64,000 bases of DNA from Flavobacteriaceae bacterium (GCA_014238425.1 JABABD010000018.1:1-64000), one strand, 5' to 3'; shown: positions 1-9,032, counted from the first letter of the stretch. The notes: generated by a model from the sequence alone, not told the origin. Program-made: numbers and translations.

Positions 1-141
1 ATCGAATTCTGATACTGCTGCAACGGTAAAACTGTAGTTGCCATTATCCACCAAGGTGAACGAATAGTTCTGTGCTGAAATCATACTTGACATCAAACCA
101 AGTAGTGTTATGATTATAAGAGATAGCGTAATTTTTTTCAT
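1..141 (-). CDS. Secreted protein, N-terminal fragment cut by the window edge
   Basis: An ATG at 141 on the minus strand opens 47 codons that run off the left edge without a stop. The first 24 residues form a clear signal peptide (MKK, a hydrophobic core, then SAQ before the mature protein). The visible mature part is short and contains two similar NYSFT segments. Export to the periplasm or beyond is supported; the function cannot be told from the fragment. It lies directly downstream of the large secreted metalloprotease-like gene on the same strand, 25 bases after that gene's stop, so the two may be co-transcribed. Confidence 0.7.
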   Translation of the reverse strand, partial: MKKITLSLIIITLLGLMSSMISAQNYSFTLVDNGNYSFTVAAVSEFD

Positions 142-166
142 CACTATTATTTTAAGTAAGTTTATA

Positions 167-3100
167 TTAGTTTTCTGGTAATCGTTCATTAATCGGCCAC
201 GATGGTAAACTCAAGAAATTTTCTGGATTGGTTAACACATTCTGCAAAATTAGTGGTAACTCTGGTGCACTTCCTGTATATTGAGTCTGACCATCCATAT
301 TAACGTCGTTATCACTATATCCAGAAATTGGGAATGAAGGCAGTCCTAAAAAATTAGAAGGACTGTTCAGTACATACGACAAAATTTGTGTCGATTCTGG
401 GTTTGCACCTGAGTACTGTATTGCCGAGCTTCCATCCGCATTACCTGCCCACAAACCTATGACTCCACTTGGCATACCAGAAGTGGTCTGTGCATTGGAG
501 CCGAATGTTCCTAACCCTCCATTGGAAAAGTCTATAACTTGAGATGTATTGGTCAAGCTCAAAGGTGAATTGCTGTTATTCATAACCGCAAGATGGTTTC
601 TATGATCAATAACGAGGTTAAAATTACCCGCTAGCGTATTAAAAAACTTCACCGGAGATACACCGTCGATATCTACGATATCTCCATCTCGTTGCAATAA
701 CGCCGAACGAGATGCTTTGGCTAATGTGGCATTTGTTTCATCTCTTAATTCCAGCCAAATCCAATCGACAATTGCATCTGATCCTGTAGCGCTAAAAACA
801 CTTATGTCACATGTTAAATTATCAGCATAAGGGCTGGTTGTTGGTATGATTCCTGCGACACGTAAATCATCACGCATTAAGGTTTCTTCTTCAGTATTTG
901 GGTTTATTGCTGCGCCTTGTAAATACACTTTTGGCGACACATTTACCGAACATAAACTATCGTTATCGTTAACCGTTACATCAAAAGAGTAACTAGCGGT
1001 ATTTCCCCCTATATCTTTATACTGGTGTGTTACTGTAGTTGTTCCTACCGGAAAGGCTTCTCCAGAGGCAAGACCTTCTGTTCTAGTAATACCAGCATCT
1101 ATCTCTATTATATAATGATATTTTTGAGTCTCGAGGCTTTCAGCAGTGAACCACAGTCTACTATAATAATTAGGCATATATGCATAGTCACCATAATAAC
1201 TGGCTGTAGCAAAATTTACAAACGTATTGGGTTCACCAGTGATCCAGGTGAAAGAATTAAAATCGTTATCACTTTCCAAGTTCTTAAAACCTAGCCAAGT
1301 AAATGTTGTTGTTGTTCCATGGATATAATCATATACAAAGTTATTTTCAGCCCAACTATTTATGGCTACCAGATAACCTCCATATTTAGCAGCCTCATCA
1401 TGAGCTTGTTGTGCCGTAACTATATGGTTTGATACAAAATAAGTATGCCCTTCAAATGACCCCATAGCTTCATATCCTTCAATACTTGTTACATCCAAAG
1501 GTGTAGTGATCGTACCACAACTATCTGTAAAAGAAGGTAGGCTATAATTAACTACTGCTGTACACGAACCTGCCTCATTATTAACTACAATATCTCCATT
1601 AGCTGTTGGTGCTATAGGCGCTTCAGTATCGTGAACTGTTACTGAAAATGAATGTTGTTTTTTATCTCCATTATCGTTCGTTACTTCAAAGGTATTTGTT
1701 GTAATTCCTATTGGGAATACACTTCCAGATGCTAAACCTGTAAGTTGAACTATATTAGCAGTAGAACCAAGAGGAAGACTACAAATAACATTACTTGTAG
1801 GGTCTGCATAATTCACTGTTGCGCCACACATACCTGAAGTACTACCACTTGTAATGTCTGATGGCCCTGAAATAACAAGTGAATTTACATCATCATTATC
1901 TATAAGGTTAATTGTGTAGGTGCCAATAGTACTTTCTATTTGAGCATTAGAACCAGCACTTGCTATAACTAACTCCAGTACTATTGTCTCATTCCCTTCT
2001 ATAAAAAAATCACGGTACAAATCTATTGTTACTGTCTGTGTAGCTGTTGAACCAGCTGGAAAAGAAACAATAGAGCCAACGTTTGTTATTGCATAGTCTC
2101 CTGATTGAGCTGTTGTTCCTGCTGCTTCCTGAATTAACACATGAGTCTCTACATTAGCACCAGTATACATTAACACATCTATTGTAATTTCTTTAACAAT
2201 ATCACATACTCCATCTTCAACTTCACTAACACTAGTACCATCAAACCCAATTGTTGGAGTACTGAATGGAGTATCTATATATATTTCATGAGAAAAAACA
2301 TTACCAACTTCTCTTATAATATCTGGCACAGACACCACTACCAAAAACGCTTCGGCACCAGATGGCACGGTAAGTGTAATTGCGCCTTCAAGATCGCCTG
2401 CTTGCATTGTAATATCATGAAATGTTGTTACACCTCCATTTTTTAGTACTACTGTTCCCATAAAACGCGAAGCATGCAGTCCATTGGTACTTGTAGCATC
2501 ACCTTTTATTTTAAATTCGTAGTCTATTGCACTGGCATCCGTATTACGTATTCTATAGGTATTAAAAGAGGTATTTCTTGTTACATTAGCATCTGTTGGT
2601 CTAAACCAACCATTACTTCCAGTAGCATCAAAGTCTGCTTCTAAAGAACCATTTGTTGTAGTCCAGTCATAGGCTATTGTGCCAGGTAAATAATCAAAAT
2701 TATTTACAGTTCTTCCCGCATATTCTGCATAGTAATCTCTAAATGTTTGTCCATTATTCCCTAACATTCTAGACCAATAGGATATATTGAATTCACCATG
2801 TATGGAGTGTAAAGCTGTGTTTGTATGTTGATTGAATCCTCCTCCAACTAGTATTGATTTATCAACTGCCTTTGCTTCAGATAAATAATTTATAAATGTC
2901 TGCATTTGATAATTATGACCTCCTAATTCACCTGGGTATAAGCCATGAAATGCCCAAATTTCATAGTTGGAATTCACAACCAATGAGCTTCCAGTCAAAT
3001 CAGAACTGGTTGAAGGAGGAAACCCAAATGCCCCATACCAACTTGCTGCGCCTTCTTGAGCCCATTGTGAATATGGATCGCCTCTGAAATTTCCTGCTTG

Positions 3101-3535
3101 CAAATCAAAACAATGAAACAATTCATGACGAACACCAGGTATACTAACACCTAAAGCTGGGTCGGTTGAGACTGCCAACTCCGCATGTATGCCTGGAGCT
3201 GCAAAAGTACCTCCCCAACCTGAAGGTTGAAAATCATCTACACCAGGTTGATATAAATATACATTCAGATAGTATCCACTACTTATAGTGAACACATCTT
3301 TCATGTCATAGCTGAGTAATTCTTGTCTGTAAAGCTCTATTACATTTGATACTGTAGTAGCTTCTGCTGCCATAGCAGTATTGTCTTTGTCCCACCATAT
3401 TGCAAAACCATCAGTTGTAATTACATTTGCAACATTGGTATCGACTCCGTTTGCTGGTCTTAAAGTACGTGTTTGAGAATATGATGTTTCAATTAAAAGA
3501 AACACAATACTAATTAATAAGTAAATATTTTTCAT
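167..3535 (-). CDS. Large secreted multidomain putative zinc metalloprotease with Calx-beta, HYR and C-type lectin modules
   Basis: 1122 residues with a signal peptide (cleavage near residue 20). The N-terminal part holds a zincin motif HELFH at about residues 137-141, followed 20 residues later by Glu161 in a WAQEGAASWYG segment, a plausible third zinc ligand. Then come a region resembling a Calx-beta domain (about 430-550, ending in an acidic IDNDD stretch), HYR-like modules (GLASGxxFPxGxTT signatures near 600-650 and 840-870) and an inserted C-type-lectin-like domain (about 690-830, with WLG and WITGEPN motifs). The C-terminal 230 residues match a module recurrent in flavobacterial exoproteins (VDWIWLELRD, ALLQRDGD, then two YSG/YTG-type repeats ending in LPEN). 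No classical T9SS type A tail is seen, so the terminal module may serve as the sorting signal. Peptidase activity is inferred from the motif. Calx-beta and HYR assignments are from residue patterns only. Confidence 0.75.
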   Translation of the reverse strand: MKNIYLLISIVFLLIETSYSQTRTLRPANGVDTNVANVITTDGFAIWWDKDNTAMAAEATTVSNVIELYRQELLSYDMKDVFTISSGYYLNVYLYQPGVDDFQPSGWGGTFAAPGIHAELAVSTDPALGVSIPGVRHELFHCFDLQAGNFRGDPYSQWAQEGAASWYGAFGFPPSTSSDLTGSSLVVNSNYEIWAFHGLYPGELGGHNYQMQTFINYLSEAKAVDKSILVGGGFNQHTNTALHSIHGEFNISYWSRMLGNNGQTFRDYYAEYAGRTVNNFDYLPGTIAYDWTTTNGSLEADFDATGSNGWFRPTDANVTRNTSFNTYRIRNTDASAIDYEFKIKGDATSTNGLHASRFMGTVVLKNGGVTTFHDITMQAGDLEGAITLTVPSGAEAFLVVVSVPDIIREVGNVFSHEIYIDTPFSTPTIGFDGTSVSEVEDGVCDIVKEITIDVLMYTGANVETHVLIQEAAGTTAQSGDYAITNVGSIVSFPAGSTATQTVTIDLYRDFFIEGNETIVLELVIASAGSNAQIESTIGTYTINLIDNDDVNSLVISGPSDITSGSTSGMCGATVNYADPTSNVICSLPLGSTANIVQLTGLASGSVFPIGITTNTFEVTNDNGDKKQHSFSVTVHDTEAPIAPTANGDIVVNNEAGSCTAVVNYSLPSFTDSCGTITTPLDVTSIEGYEAMGSFEGHTYFVSNHIVTAQQAHDEAAKYGGYLVAINSWAENNFVYDYIHGTTTTFTWLGFKNLESDNDFNSFTWITGEPNTFVNFATASYYGDYAYMPNYYSRLWFTAESLETQKYHYIIEIDAGITRTEGLASGEAFPVGTTTVTHQYKDIGGNTASYSFDVTVNDNDSLCSVNVSPKVYLQGAAINPNTEEETLMRDDLRVAGIIPTTSPYADNLTCDISVFSATGSDAIVDWIWLELRDETNATLAKASRSALLQRDGDIVDIDGVSPVKFFNTLAGNFNLVIDHRNHLAVMNNSNSPLSLTNTSQVIDFSNGGLGTFGSNAQTTSGMPSGVIGLWAGNADGSSAIQYSGANPESTQILSYVLNSPSNFLGLPSFPISGYSDNDVNMDGQTQYTGSAPELPLILQNVLTNPENFLSLPSWPINERLPEN

Positions 3536-3892
3536 AAAGTAGGTTTGTTAAGATTGGGTTTAACTATTTTGAAAATGTATTTCATCGCAATTATATGACC
3601 GTTCATCCATTAAACAAGAAAAAATACATATACAAATCAGTATACATTAGAGATATATGCTAGATGATCCCTTATTACGAGTGTCTATATGCAAAAAAAC
3701 CATTCTATAAAAGAATGGTTTTTGAGAGCGTTTCCGACCTACCGGAAACCCTTGCTATAATCAATATGCAATCTTGGGATCATCTATTTGAACATTATGA
3801 CATTCAAACGTATACAATATTATCATGTTTCACTATAAAATCAATACAATCTATGTATACAAAAGAGGATACATTAACAAAGTAAGACCGTC
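3536..3892. other. Intergenic region between the metalloprotease-like and TPR/LuxR genes
   Basis: These 357 bases hold one clear element, the hairpin terminator listed at 3695-3723. A 73-codon plus-strand reading frame crosses it, but it has no recognisable protein features and contains the hairpin in its coding part, so it is not called as a gene. No tRNA or other structured RNA was noticed. Confidence 0.6.
3695..3723 (-). terminator. Rho-independent terminator of the TPR/LuxR gene
   Basis: A 12-bp perfect stem (arms 3695-3706 and 3712-3723) with a 5-base loop, followed on the minus strand by an uninterrupted T tract. It lies about 170 bases beyond the stop of the minus-strand regulator gene. 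The A tract on the other side means it could also work on the plus strand. Confidence 0.75.
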
Positions 3893-5767
3893 CTAATTCG
3901 ACGTTACTACGACATTCTCCAAGTAATCGACAATACTCATCTCGCTCGGAATATTCAGTTTTTTCCTTAGACGATACCGAGTCACCACAACACTCTTGGA
4001 CGCTATACCTAAAATAGATGAAATGTCTTTATTGTTTAGGTTCAACTTTTCAAGAGCTAATAGACGTTCTTCAGATTCTGTGAATTGATAACTACTATTC
4101 CTAATGTTTATCAAGAAATCCGGATGCACCAATGAAAATTTCTGCTTGAAATCGTACCAGTCATCTTTTGTAAGAATCTTGGAATTGGCGAGTTCTTGAA
4201 GATTGGAAATACTAGGTTTATTGTCCTCAATACTTTTCTTTAAAACATTTACCTCTAAAGTCAGAGCTTCTTTTTCTTTGCTTTTTAACAATAATTCCTT
4301 GGTAAAATTATCAAGGTCCAATCTTTTCTGTTCTAACTGAGCACCTAGAAGTGCTCGTTTATTCTTCCCGTTCCACCATATACCAAAGCCAAGCATTCCA
4401 ATACCGATCAATAAGGAAATTAATATATTTCGATTTTTCGCTGCTTTTTCACTTTTGATTTCCAATTGCTGGATCTCGTAATCTCTTTTCAAAATAGTTT
4501 TTTCCTTTTGTGCGCTTTCGAACCGAGATTGATGAAAAGCAAGAGCGTTAGCCGTAGAACGGCTATTCAACGAATCTTTAAATTTAATATAATTCTGAAG
4601 ATGACTATTGGATTTTGAAAAATCTCCAAGACCTCTATATATATCTGCATATAATTTTTCAATGTCCATAATGTTATAGTTAACATTAGTGTTTTTCTTT
4701 GAACTAACTCGTTGCCTAAAGGTGTTTAGCATTTGTAGTGCTTCGGAAAGCATTCCTTGTGCTTTTAAATACTTTACTTTAACAAAAATAGTTCCGGATT
4801 GCGCAGACGCATGCCCCATCTTACTTTCAACACTTAACAATCTATTGTAGGATTTTTCTGCACTCTCTAAATCATTTATCTGTAAATAGTATAGTAACGA
4901 TGTCGCCTCAGAAAGATGTTCATTCCTTATTTTAATACTCGAATCCTTAATTTTTGGTAGTAGTTGAGCAATGGAATCCAAATCTGCTTTTATGCCTTCT
5001 AAATCATCGTCATCTATTTTATTCCTGATACTCTTAAACTTAAAAAAAACCACTTGATCATATGCTTTTCTGGCTTTACTCGCTTTTAACAATACCTCCA
5101 GTTTATTTTTGGCCTCGCTCTTCAATCCGTTTCTTTCAAACATTAAATTAAGTTCTGAACCGACATACATCATATATCCAAAATCATTTAATGCTTCGTA
5201 TAAATTATAAGCCTTTTCAAGATTGAAAATAGCTTGCGGAAAATTGCCTTGGTTTGAGTTTGCCTGACCAGAAAAGAAAAAAGAATCCGCTGCAAAAATT
5301 GAATCTTTTGATATCATGAATAATCCTGCCGCAATGTCATAATCTTCGATAGCTTTGGTGTAATCAAGTATTGAAAAATGAACACCGCCACGCTTCAATA
5401 ACAGATGCGCTTCAGATTTTTCGGTTTTAAACTCTTGCTTAAAAGTCAGCATTTCATTAATATAACCAAACGCTTTCGCAGTGTCTCCTTTCATAATGTA
5501 CTGCTGAATCAAGAAACGGGATTTGGAAGCCATTTGGTCATACCTGCCTAAGGTTTGCGCTAAATCAACATACTCTCTGAGATATTGTTTTTGGTCCACA
5601 TGATTACTCTTGATCATGTCTTTTGTTAAGGAATCGAGTAGTGAAAGTTTATCTTGGCTAATTTTTACCTCATCAAGCATGTTTAAAAGCGAATCAATAC
5701 GGGTTTGTCCTTGTACAAAGTTGCCAAGAATAGATAGGACGAATATGTATTTTAAAAATCGCATCAT
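3893..5767 (-). CDS. Membrane-spanning TPR regulator with LuxR-type DNA-binding domain
   Basis: 624 residues. A signal-peptide-like N-terminus (to about residue 20) is followed by a long alpha-helical TPR region (about 45-405), one transmembrane segment (about 447-465), a cytoplasmic coiled coil (470-520) and a C-terminal helix-turn-helix (about 560-615) with the LuxR-like signature ESEERLLALEKLNLNNKDIS. The order implies TPRs outside and DNA binding inside the cytoplasm, a one-protein sensor-regulator architecture that is common in Bacteroidota. Two adjacent in-frame ATGs (5767 and 5764) are both possible starts. A promoter-like TAACTTTG lies just upstream. The gene stands alone on its strand with its own terminator. 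Ligand and target genes are unknown. Confidence 0.8.
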   Translation of the reverse strand: MMRFLKYIFVLSILGNFVQGQTRIDSLLNMLDEVKISQDKLSLLDSLTKDMIKSNHVDQKQYLREYVDLAQTLGRYDQMASKSRFLIQQYIMKGDTAKAFGYINEMLTFKQEFKTEKSEAHLLLKRGGVHFSILDYTKAIEDYDIAAGLFMISKDSIFAADSFFFSGQANSNQGNFPQAIFNLEKAYNLYEALNDFGYMMYVGSELNLMFERNGLKSEAKNKLEVLLKASKARKAYDQVVFFKFKSIRNKIDDDDLEGIKADLDSIAQLLPKIKDSSIKIRNEHLSEATSLLYYLQINDLESAEKSYNRLLSVESKMGHASAQSGTIFVKVKYLKAQGMLSEALQMLNTFRQRVSSKKNTNVNYNIMDIEKLYADIYRGLGDFSKSNSHLQNYIKFKDSLNSRSTANALAFHQSRFESAQKEKTILKRDYEIQQLEIKSEKAAKNRNILISLLIGIGMLGFGIWWNGKNKRALLGAQLEQKRLDLDNFTKELLLKSKEKEALTLEVNVLKKSIEDNKPSISNLQELANSKILTKDDWYDFKQKFSLVHPDFLINIRNSSYQFTESEERLLALEKLNLNNKDISSILGIASKSVVVTRYRLRKKLNIPSEMSIVDYLENVVVTSN

Positions 5768-5784
5768 GAGGGATTACATGCTAT

Positions 5785-5792
5785 CAAAGTTA
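5785..5792 (-). promoter_or_regulatory. Putative -7 promoter box of the TPR/LuxR gene
   Basis: On the minus strand the sequence reads TAACTTTG, a full match to the Bacteroidota -7 consensus TAnnTTTG, about 18 bases before the start codon. A TTTG lies 25 bases further upstream, slightly more than the usual 17-23 spacing, so the -33 element is uncertain. Confidence 0.4.
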
Positions 5793-5865
5793 GTTTTAAA
5801 ATCACTATAAACGGAATCAAACTTGTAAACTAAGATATACAAAACGGTATACATTCCATCTTAAA

Positions 5866-7317
5866 TCAATCCAAAACGAACTTAAATCCAGCAGAGATGA
5901 TACTTGAATTCAAGCCATCACTCCTATCGTATAAACTGTATTTCAAATCAATTGACTTCAATCCAAAATTGAACAGCTTGAACTTCGTAAATACATCAGT
6001 GTACTTGAACCCTACTCCATATTGATGACTATTGAACTTAGAAAGGTCATAATCTGAGGTATAAAAATTAGTGGTTGACAAATTCTGCTCATAAGGTGCA
6101 AAATAATCTGCTGCTGTCTGTGTATAATATCTATAATTAGGATATAAGGTAAACTTTCCTTGTGCGAATTTTATTGGTAGTTCTACACTCGCTGTATGTG
6201 AATTGATACCCCAATCGTCAAAATAATAACGATAATAAGTTCTTAGAACAAATGTCTCGTTGATATAGTAATTAAACCTAGCGCCTATAGGTATTTTAAG
6301 GCGTGAATCTGGTAGACGTTCAATATCATCTGCCAATTGAAAAACATCTCTATTGCTTGGCAATGTGTAATTTGGTATACTAGCAGCATTACCAACATAA
6401 TAATTAGCTCTATCGCCAAAATAAACACGCTGCATGGGATTAGCCAACCAACCTTTTTGTTGTATAAAATCCAAAAACACAGAAAATTGTGAGTTTTTAT
6501 TCAAGATTTGTGACAAACTCAATGATACGGAATAAGAGTTTCTCGCCTTGTTTTCTATTAACGTCGTATTGAACGGCGACCACACGTTCGCTCCGTTCTT
6601 ATCAATGATGTCGCCGTTTTGGTTCAAAATTTCTATTCCGCTGAAAAAACCGTTATTCAAATCACCATTAGCTTGATTGTAAGAATCCAGTTCTGTTGGA
6701 TATTTAGGTCTCCAGGCATCTAAATATACCTGTGCCTTCACGCCTAATTCTGTATTCTTTTGATTGAAAAGTTTCGTGAATCCGCCACCAAATCCAACTG
6801 AGATATAGTCATATTCTGTGGCAAAATTGGCATTGGCACTCCAAATGGAATTACGATTATCCGAGCTATGACTGTAACTTGCATTGACACCTCCCCAAAC
6901 ATCTTGTGCTGAGGCACCAGAAGATTCTATCCAAGGGCTTCCCTTTGGGCTTGCATTATTTCCTTCATTATTATCGTCGTCGTCATCTCCTCCTGAGGCT
7001 CCAGTGGCATCAAACGGGTCCAAATTACTGGATGAAGCCGACGAATATGCCGAAATCCCAACATCAATGGTCAGAATATCATCATCGTTTAGTGGTATAG
7101 CAACCACAAAAGTTGGCGTAATATCTGTGAGTCTTTCATCTCCAATACCACCTGTAACAGATGCATGTGTACCATCCTGTTCGTAGTAACTCATTAAAAA
7201 ATCTACTTCTGTAGATTCTAGAACACGTTTCTTATAGATATTAGTCGAATCTTGACTTTGCTGCGCCAGCATTAAGAATGGCAAGCAAAGACATATTGCC
7301 ATTATCTGAAATTTCAT
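5866..7317 (-). CDS. DUF3570 family putative outer-membrane protein
   Basis: About 483 residues from the ATG at 7317, which begins a signal peptide (MKFQIMAICLCLPFLMLAQ). The reading frame extends upstream, but that part overlaps the preceding DUF4266 gene and lacks export features. The N-terminal mature region carries the family hallmark DGTHASVTGGIGDE, followed by alternating hydrophobic strands and an acidic insert (GGDDDDDNNEG). The rest is rich in aromatic, beta-strand-like repeats, consistent with an outer-membrane barrel. It is the last gene of the trx-apbE-DUF4266-DUF3570 cassette, and its ATG lies one base beyond the end of the DUF4266 stop codon. DUF3570 has no established function that I know of; a porin or receptor-like role is inference. 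Confidence 0.8.
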   Translation of the reverse strand: MKFQIMAICLCLPFLMLAQQSQDSTNIYKKRVLESTEVDFLMSYYEQDGTHASVTGGIGDERLTDITPTFVVAIPLNDDDILTIDVGISAYSSASSSNLDPFDATGASGGDDDDDNNEGNNASPKGSPWIESSGASAQDVWGGVNASYSHSSDNRNSIWSANANFATEYDYISVGFGGGFTKLFNQKNTELGVKAQVYLDAWRPKYPTELDSYNQANGDLNNGFFSGIEILNQNGDIIDKNGANVWSPFNTTLIENKARNSYSVSLSLSQILNKNSQFSVFLDFIQQKGWLANPMQRVYFGDRANYYVGNAASIPNYTLPSNRDVFQLADDIERLPDSRLKIPIGARFNYYINETFVLRTYYRYYFDDWGINSHTASVELPIKFAQGKFTLYPNYRYYTQTAADYFAPYEQNLSTTNFYTSDYDLSKFNSHQYGVGFKYTDVFTKFKLFNFGLKSIDLKYSLYDRSDGLNSSIISAGFKFVLD

Positions 7318-7318
7318 A

Positions 7319-7531
7319 TTAGTTACAACCACAACCTCCACCAGTTTTTCCTCCATTAGCACCTGAAGCGGCTTCTCGATATACTTGAGCATTGGTCTCA
7401 AAACGATCGATCTTATTAGCGGCTAGCGTCATGTCTGGATCGTTAATATTTACTTTTTCATATTCTTTTACAGCCACACAGGAACTTAAGAATGCTGCGA
7501 AGCAGGTAATAACTAGAATCTTCTTGATCAT
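7319..7531 (-). CDS. DUF4266 small lipoprotein with Gly/Cys C-terminal tail
   Basis: 70 residues. A lipoprotein signal (FLSSC, lipidated Cys18) is followed by a short conserved-looking stretch (KEYEKVNINDPDM, then RFETNAQVYREAASGANGG) and a glycine-rich tail ending GGGCGCN, with Cys67 and Cys69. This matches the DUF4266 family. Its ATG overlaps the apbE stop as ATGA, so translation is probably coupled. The terminal CGC could bind metal, form a disulfide handled by the neighbouring thioredoxin, or carry a modification; none of this is shown by sequence. It is notable for its size and its fixed place between ApbE and DUF3570. Confidence 0.8.
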   Translation of the reverse strand: MIKKILVITCFAAFLSSCVAVKEYEKVNINDPDMTLAANKIDRFETNAQVYREAASGANGGKTGGGCGCN

Positions 7532-8538
7532 TTAGGTCGTTTGTTTATTGTATTGTTCTTTTTATCTATATGTTTTGAATACCACACCTTACCCTCATCA
7601 TCTACAATAATGCATTCTATTGCATTCAATTGATCTATAAAATTGATTCCTGTATCCTTTCCCATAACAAAAATGGACGTTGCCATAGCATCGGCTAATT
7701 CTGCACTCGGAGCAAAAACAGTGACACTTACAATACCGCTGCTAGGATAACCTGTTCTTGGATCTATAATATGAGAGTATCGCTTTCCGTTAAAGGACAC
7801 ATATTTTTCATAGTTACCAGATGTTACAACTGCTTTTTCGAAAACAGGAAGCATAATGAATATCTTGTTCTTGTTCAAAGGATTCTTGATTCCAATGTTC
7901 CAATCACCTCCATTCACCTGCTTCCCCCAAGTATTCATATCACCAGACGCATTAATAATTCCAGAAAAGACCCCTTTATCTTTTAACAAGGCCTTTGCTT
8001 TATCGGCTGCATACCCTTTTCCGATAGCACCAAAGCCTATCTTCATGCCTTTTAGCTTCAAGAAAACTGTGTGATTTTCTTTATCTAGGATTATATTCTT
8101 GTAGCCCACTTTTTCAACTGAGCTTTTAATCACGTCCTCAGCAGGCATGGTAGTCATGCTACCATCAAACTTCCAAATGCGATCCATGGAAGCATAACTG
8201 ATATCAAAAGCACCGTCGGTAAGTTTGGATATTTGAATTGATCTCTCTATCAAGTCAAAAAGTTCCTTGTCCACTTTGACTGGTTGTAATCCAGCGTTCC
8301 TATTAATTAAAGATGTTTGAGAGTTTGGATCCCAAGACGAGATCAATCTCTCTATTCTCGAGATTTCTTCTATAGCCACATCTATATAGGCATTAGCTTT
8401 TTGCTTTGTATCGGCCACAACAGTGATATCAAAGCGACTTCCCATAAGTTTGATTGTTCGTTTATAGGCCTCTTGAGCCTGAGCTAAGCAGAAACTCAGC
8501 AAGAACATGTATATGTGAAGCCTCTTCAATATCTTCAT
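7528..8538 (-). CDS. apbE: FAD:protein FMN transferase (ApbE family)
   Basis: 336 residues with a signal peptide (to about residue 21, LAQAQ), so a periplasmic enzyme. ApbE covalently attaches FMN from FAD to Ser/Thr of exported redox proteins, using Mg2+. Family motifs are present in order: MGSRFDITV near the N-terminus, FGAIGKGYAADKA, INASGDM (the usual INAGGD with Ser for Gly), HIIDPRTGYP, and DAMATSIFVMG near the C-terminus. The gene overlaps both neighbours by 4 bases (ATGA), which shows a compact operon. No standard flavoprotein target such as NqrC, RnfG or an FMN-bind protein is encoded in this window, so the substrate may be a cassette member or may lie elsewhere. Confidence 0.92.
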   Translation of the reverse strand: MKILKRLHIYMFLLSFCLAQAQEAYKRTIKLMGSRFDITVVADTKQKANAYIDVAIEEISRIERLISSWDPNSQTSLINRNAGLQPVKVDKELFDLIERSIQISKLTDGAFDISYASMDRIWKFDGSMTTMPAEDVIKSSVEKVGYKNIILDKENHTVFLKLKGMKIGFGAIGKGYAADKAKALLKDKGVFSGIINASGDMNTWGKQVNGGDWNIGIKNPLNKNKIFIMLPVFEKAVVTSGNYEKYVSFNGKRYSHIIDPRTGYPSSGIVSVTVFAPSAELADAMATSIFVMGKDTGINFIDQLNAIECIIVDDEGKVWYSKHIDKKNNTINKRPK

Positions 8539-8963
8539 AAAGCATCAATCAAATCTATAATTGCTTGTGGGGATGTTTTCTTATAACCCATTTCACCAAG
8601 TACTGCGCCCTCATTGTCTAAAATCACCACCAATGGAAAGAATCCGTTTTCGTTATAGCGTTCAGCCAACATATTATTGTGTTTTTGTTGGGCTTGAGAT
8701 AAGGCATTTTTTTTCCGTTTAGGGAAGTCAGCTTTAAGTAATGTATAATGAGATCTTGAATATGATTGGAATACCTCTGTCTCCCATATCTCTCGTTCAA
8801 ATTTCATGCATGGAGCACACCAATCAGACCCAGAAAACACAAGTACAATACGTTGTTCCTTTTCTTTAGCTTCGGTTTTGGCGGCATCAAAATTTGTCAT
8901 CCATTCTTGCCCATTCATAAACGTGCAACTCAAGAAGCATATACAATACAATAGGTTTTTCAT
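8535..8963 (-). CDS. Periplasmic thioredoxin-like protein
   Basis: 142 residues from the ATG at 8963; an upstream in-frame TTG at 8972 is less likely. A signal peptide (MKNLLYCICFLSCTFMNGQ) precedes a thioredoxin fold with the redox motif WCAPC (CxxC) after a VLVFSGSDW strand, and a cis-proline region FFPLVVILDNEG. The mature protein should act in the periplasm as a thiol-disulfide reductant or oxidant. It is the first gene of the cassette and overlaps apbE by 4 bases. A plausible client is the Cys-rich tail of the DUF4266 lipoprotein; this is inference from gene order. Upstream, the intergenic region is shared with the divergent sigma factor gene. Confidence 0.88.
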   Translation of the reverse strand: MKNLLYCICFLSCTFMNGQEWMTNFDAAKTEAKEKEQRIVLVFSGSDWCAPCMKFEREIWETEVFQSYSRSHYTLLKADFPKRKKNALSQAQQKHNNMLAERYNENGFFPLVVILDNEGAVLGEMGYKKTSPQAIIDLIDAL

Positions 8964-8975
8964 TATATTCAATTT

Positions 8976-9032
8976 TAGGGTGTTACTAAATGGCTTTGTA
9001 TTTAAGAGACAGCATAAATAGATTACACCCTA
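8976..9032. repeat. Inverted repeat in the divergent trx / ECF-sigma intergenic region
   Basis: TAGGGTGTTA at 8976-8985 faces TTACACCCTA at 9023-9032: ten-base arms with one mismatch, separated by 37 bases. The arms lie between two divergent transcription units, close to the thioredoxin start codon on one side. This is a position where an operator or a leader structure would be expected. No known binding consensus was recognised. Confidence 0.45.

Noticed and set aside
3664-3885. 73-codon plus-strand open frame
   Set aside because: Contains the terminator hairpin of the minus-strand gene and has no protein features.
6884-7186. 100-codon plus-strand frame
   Set aside because: Antisense to the Asp-rich insert of the DUF3570 gene; composition follows from that region.
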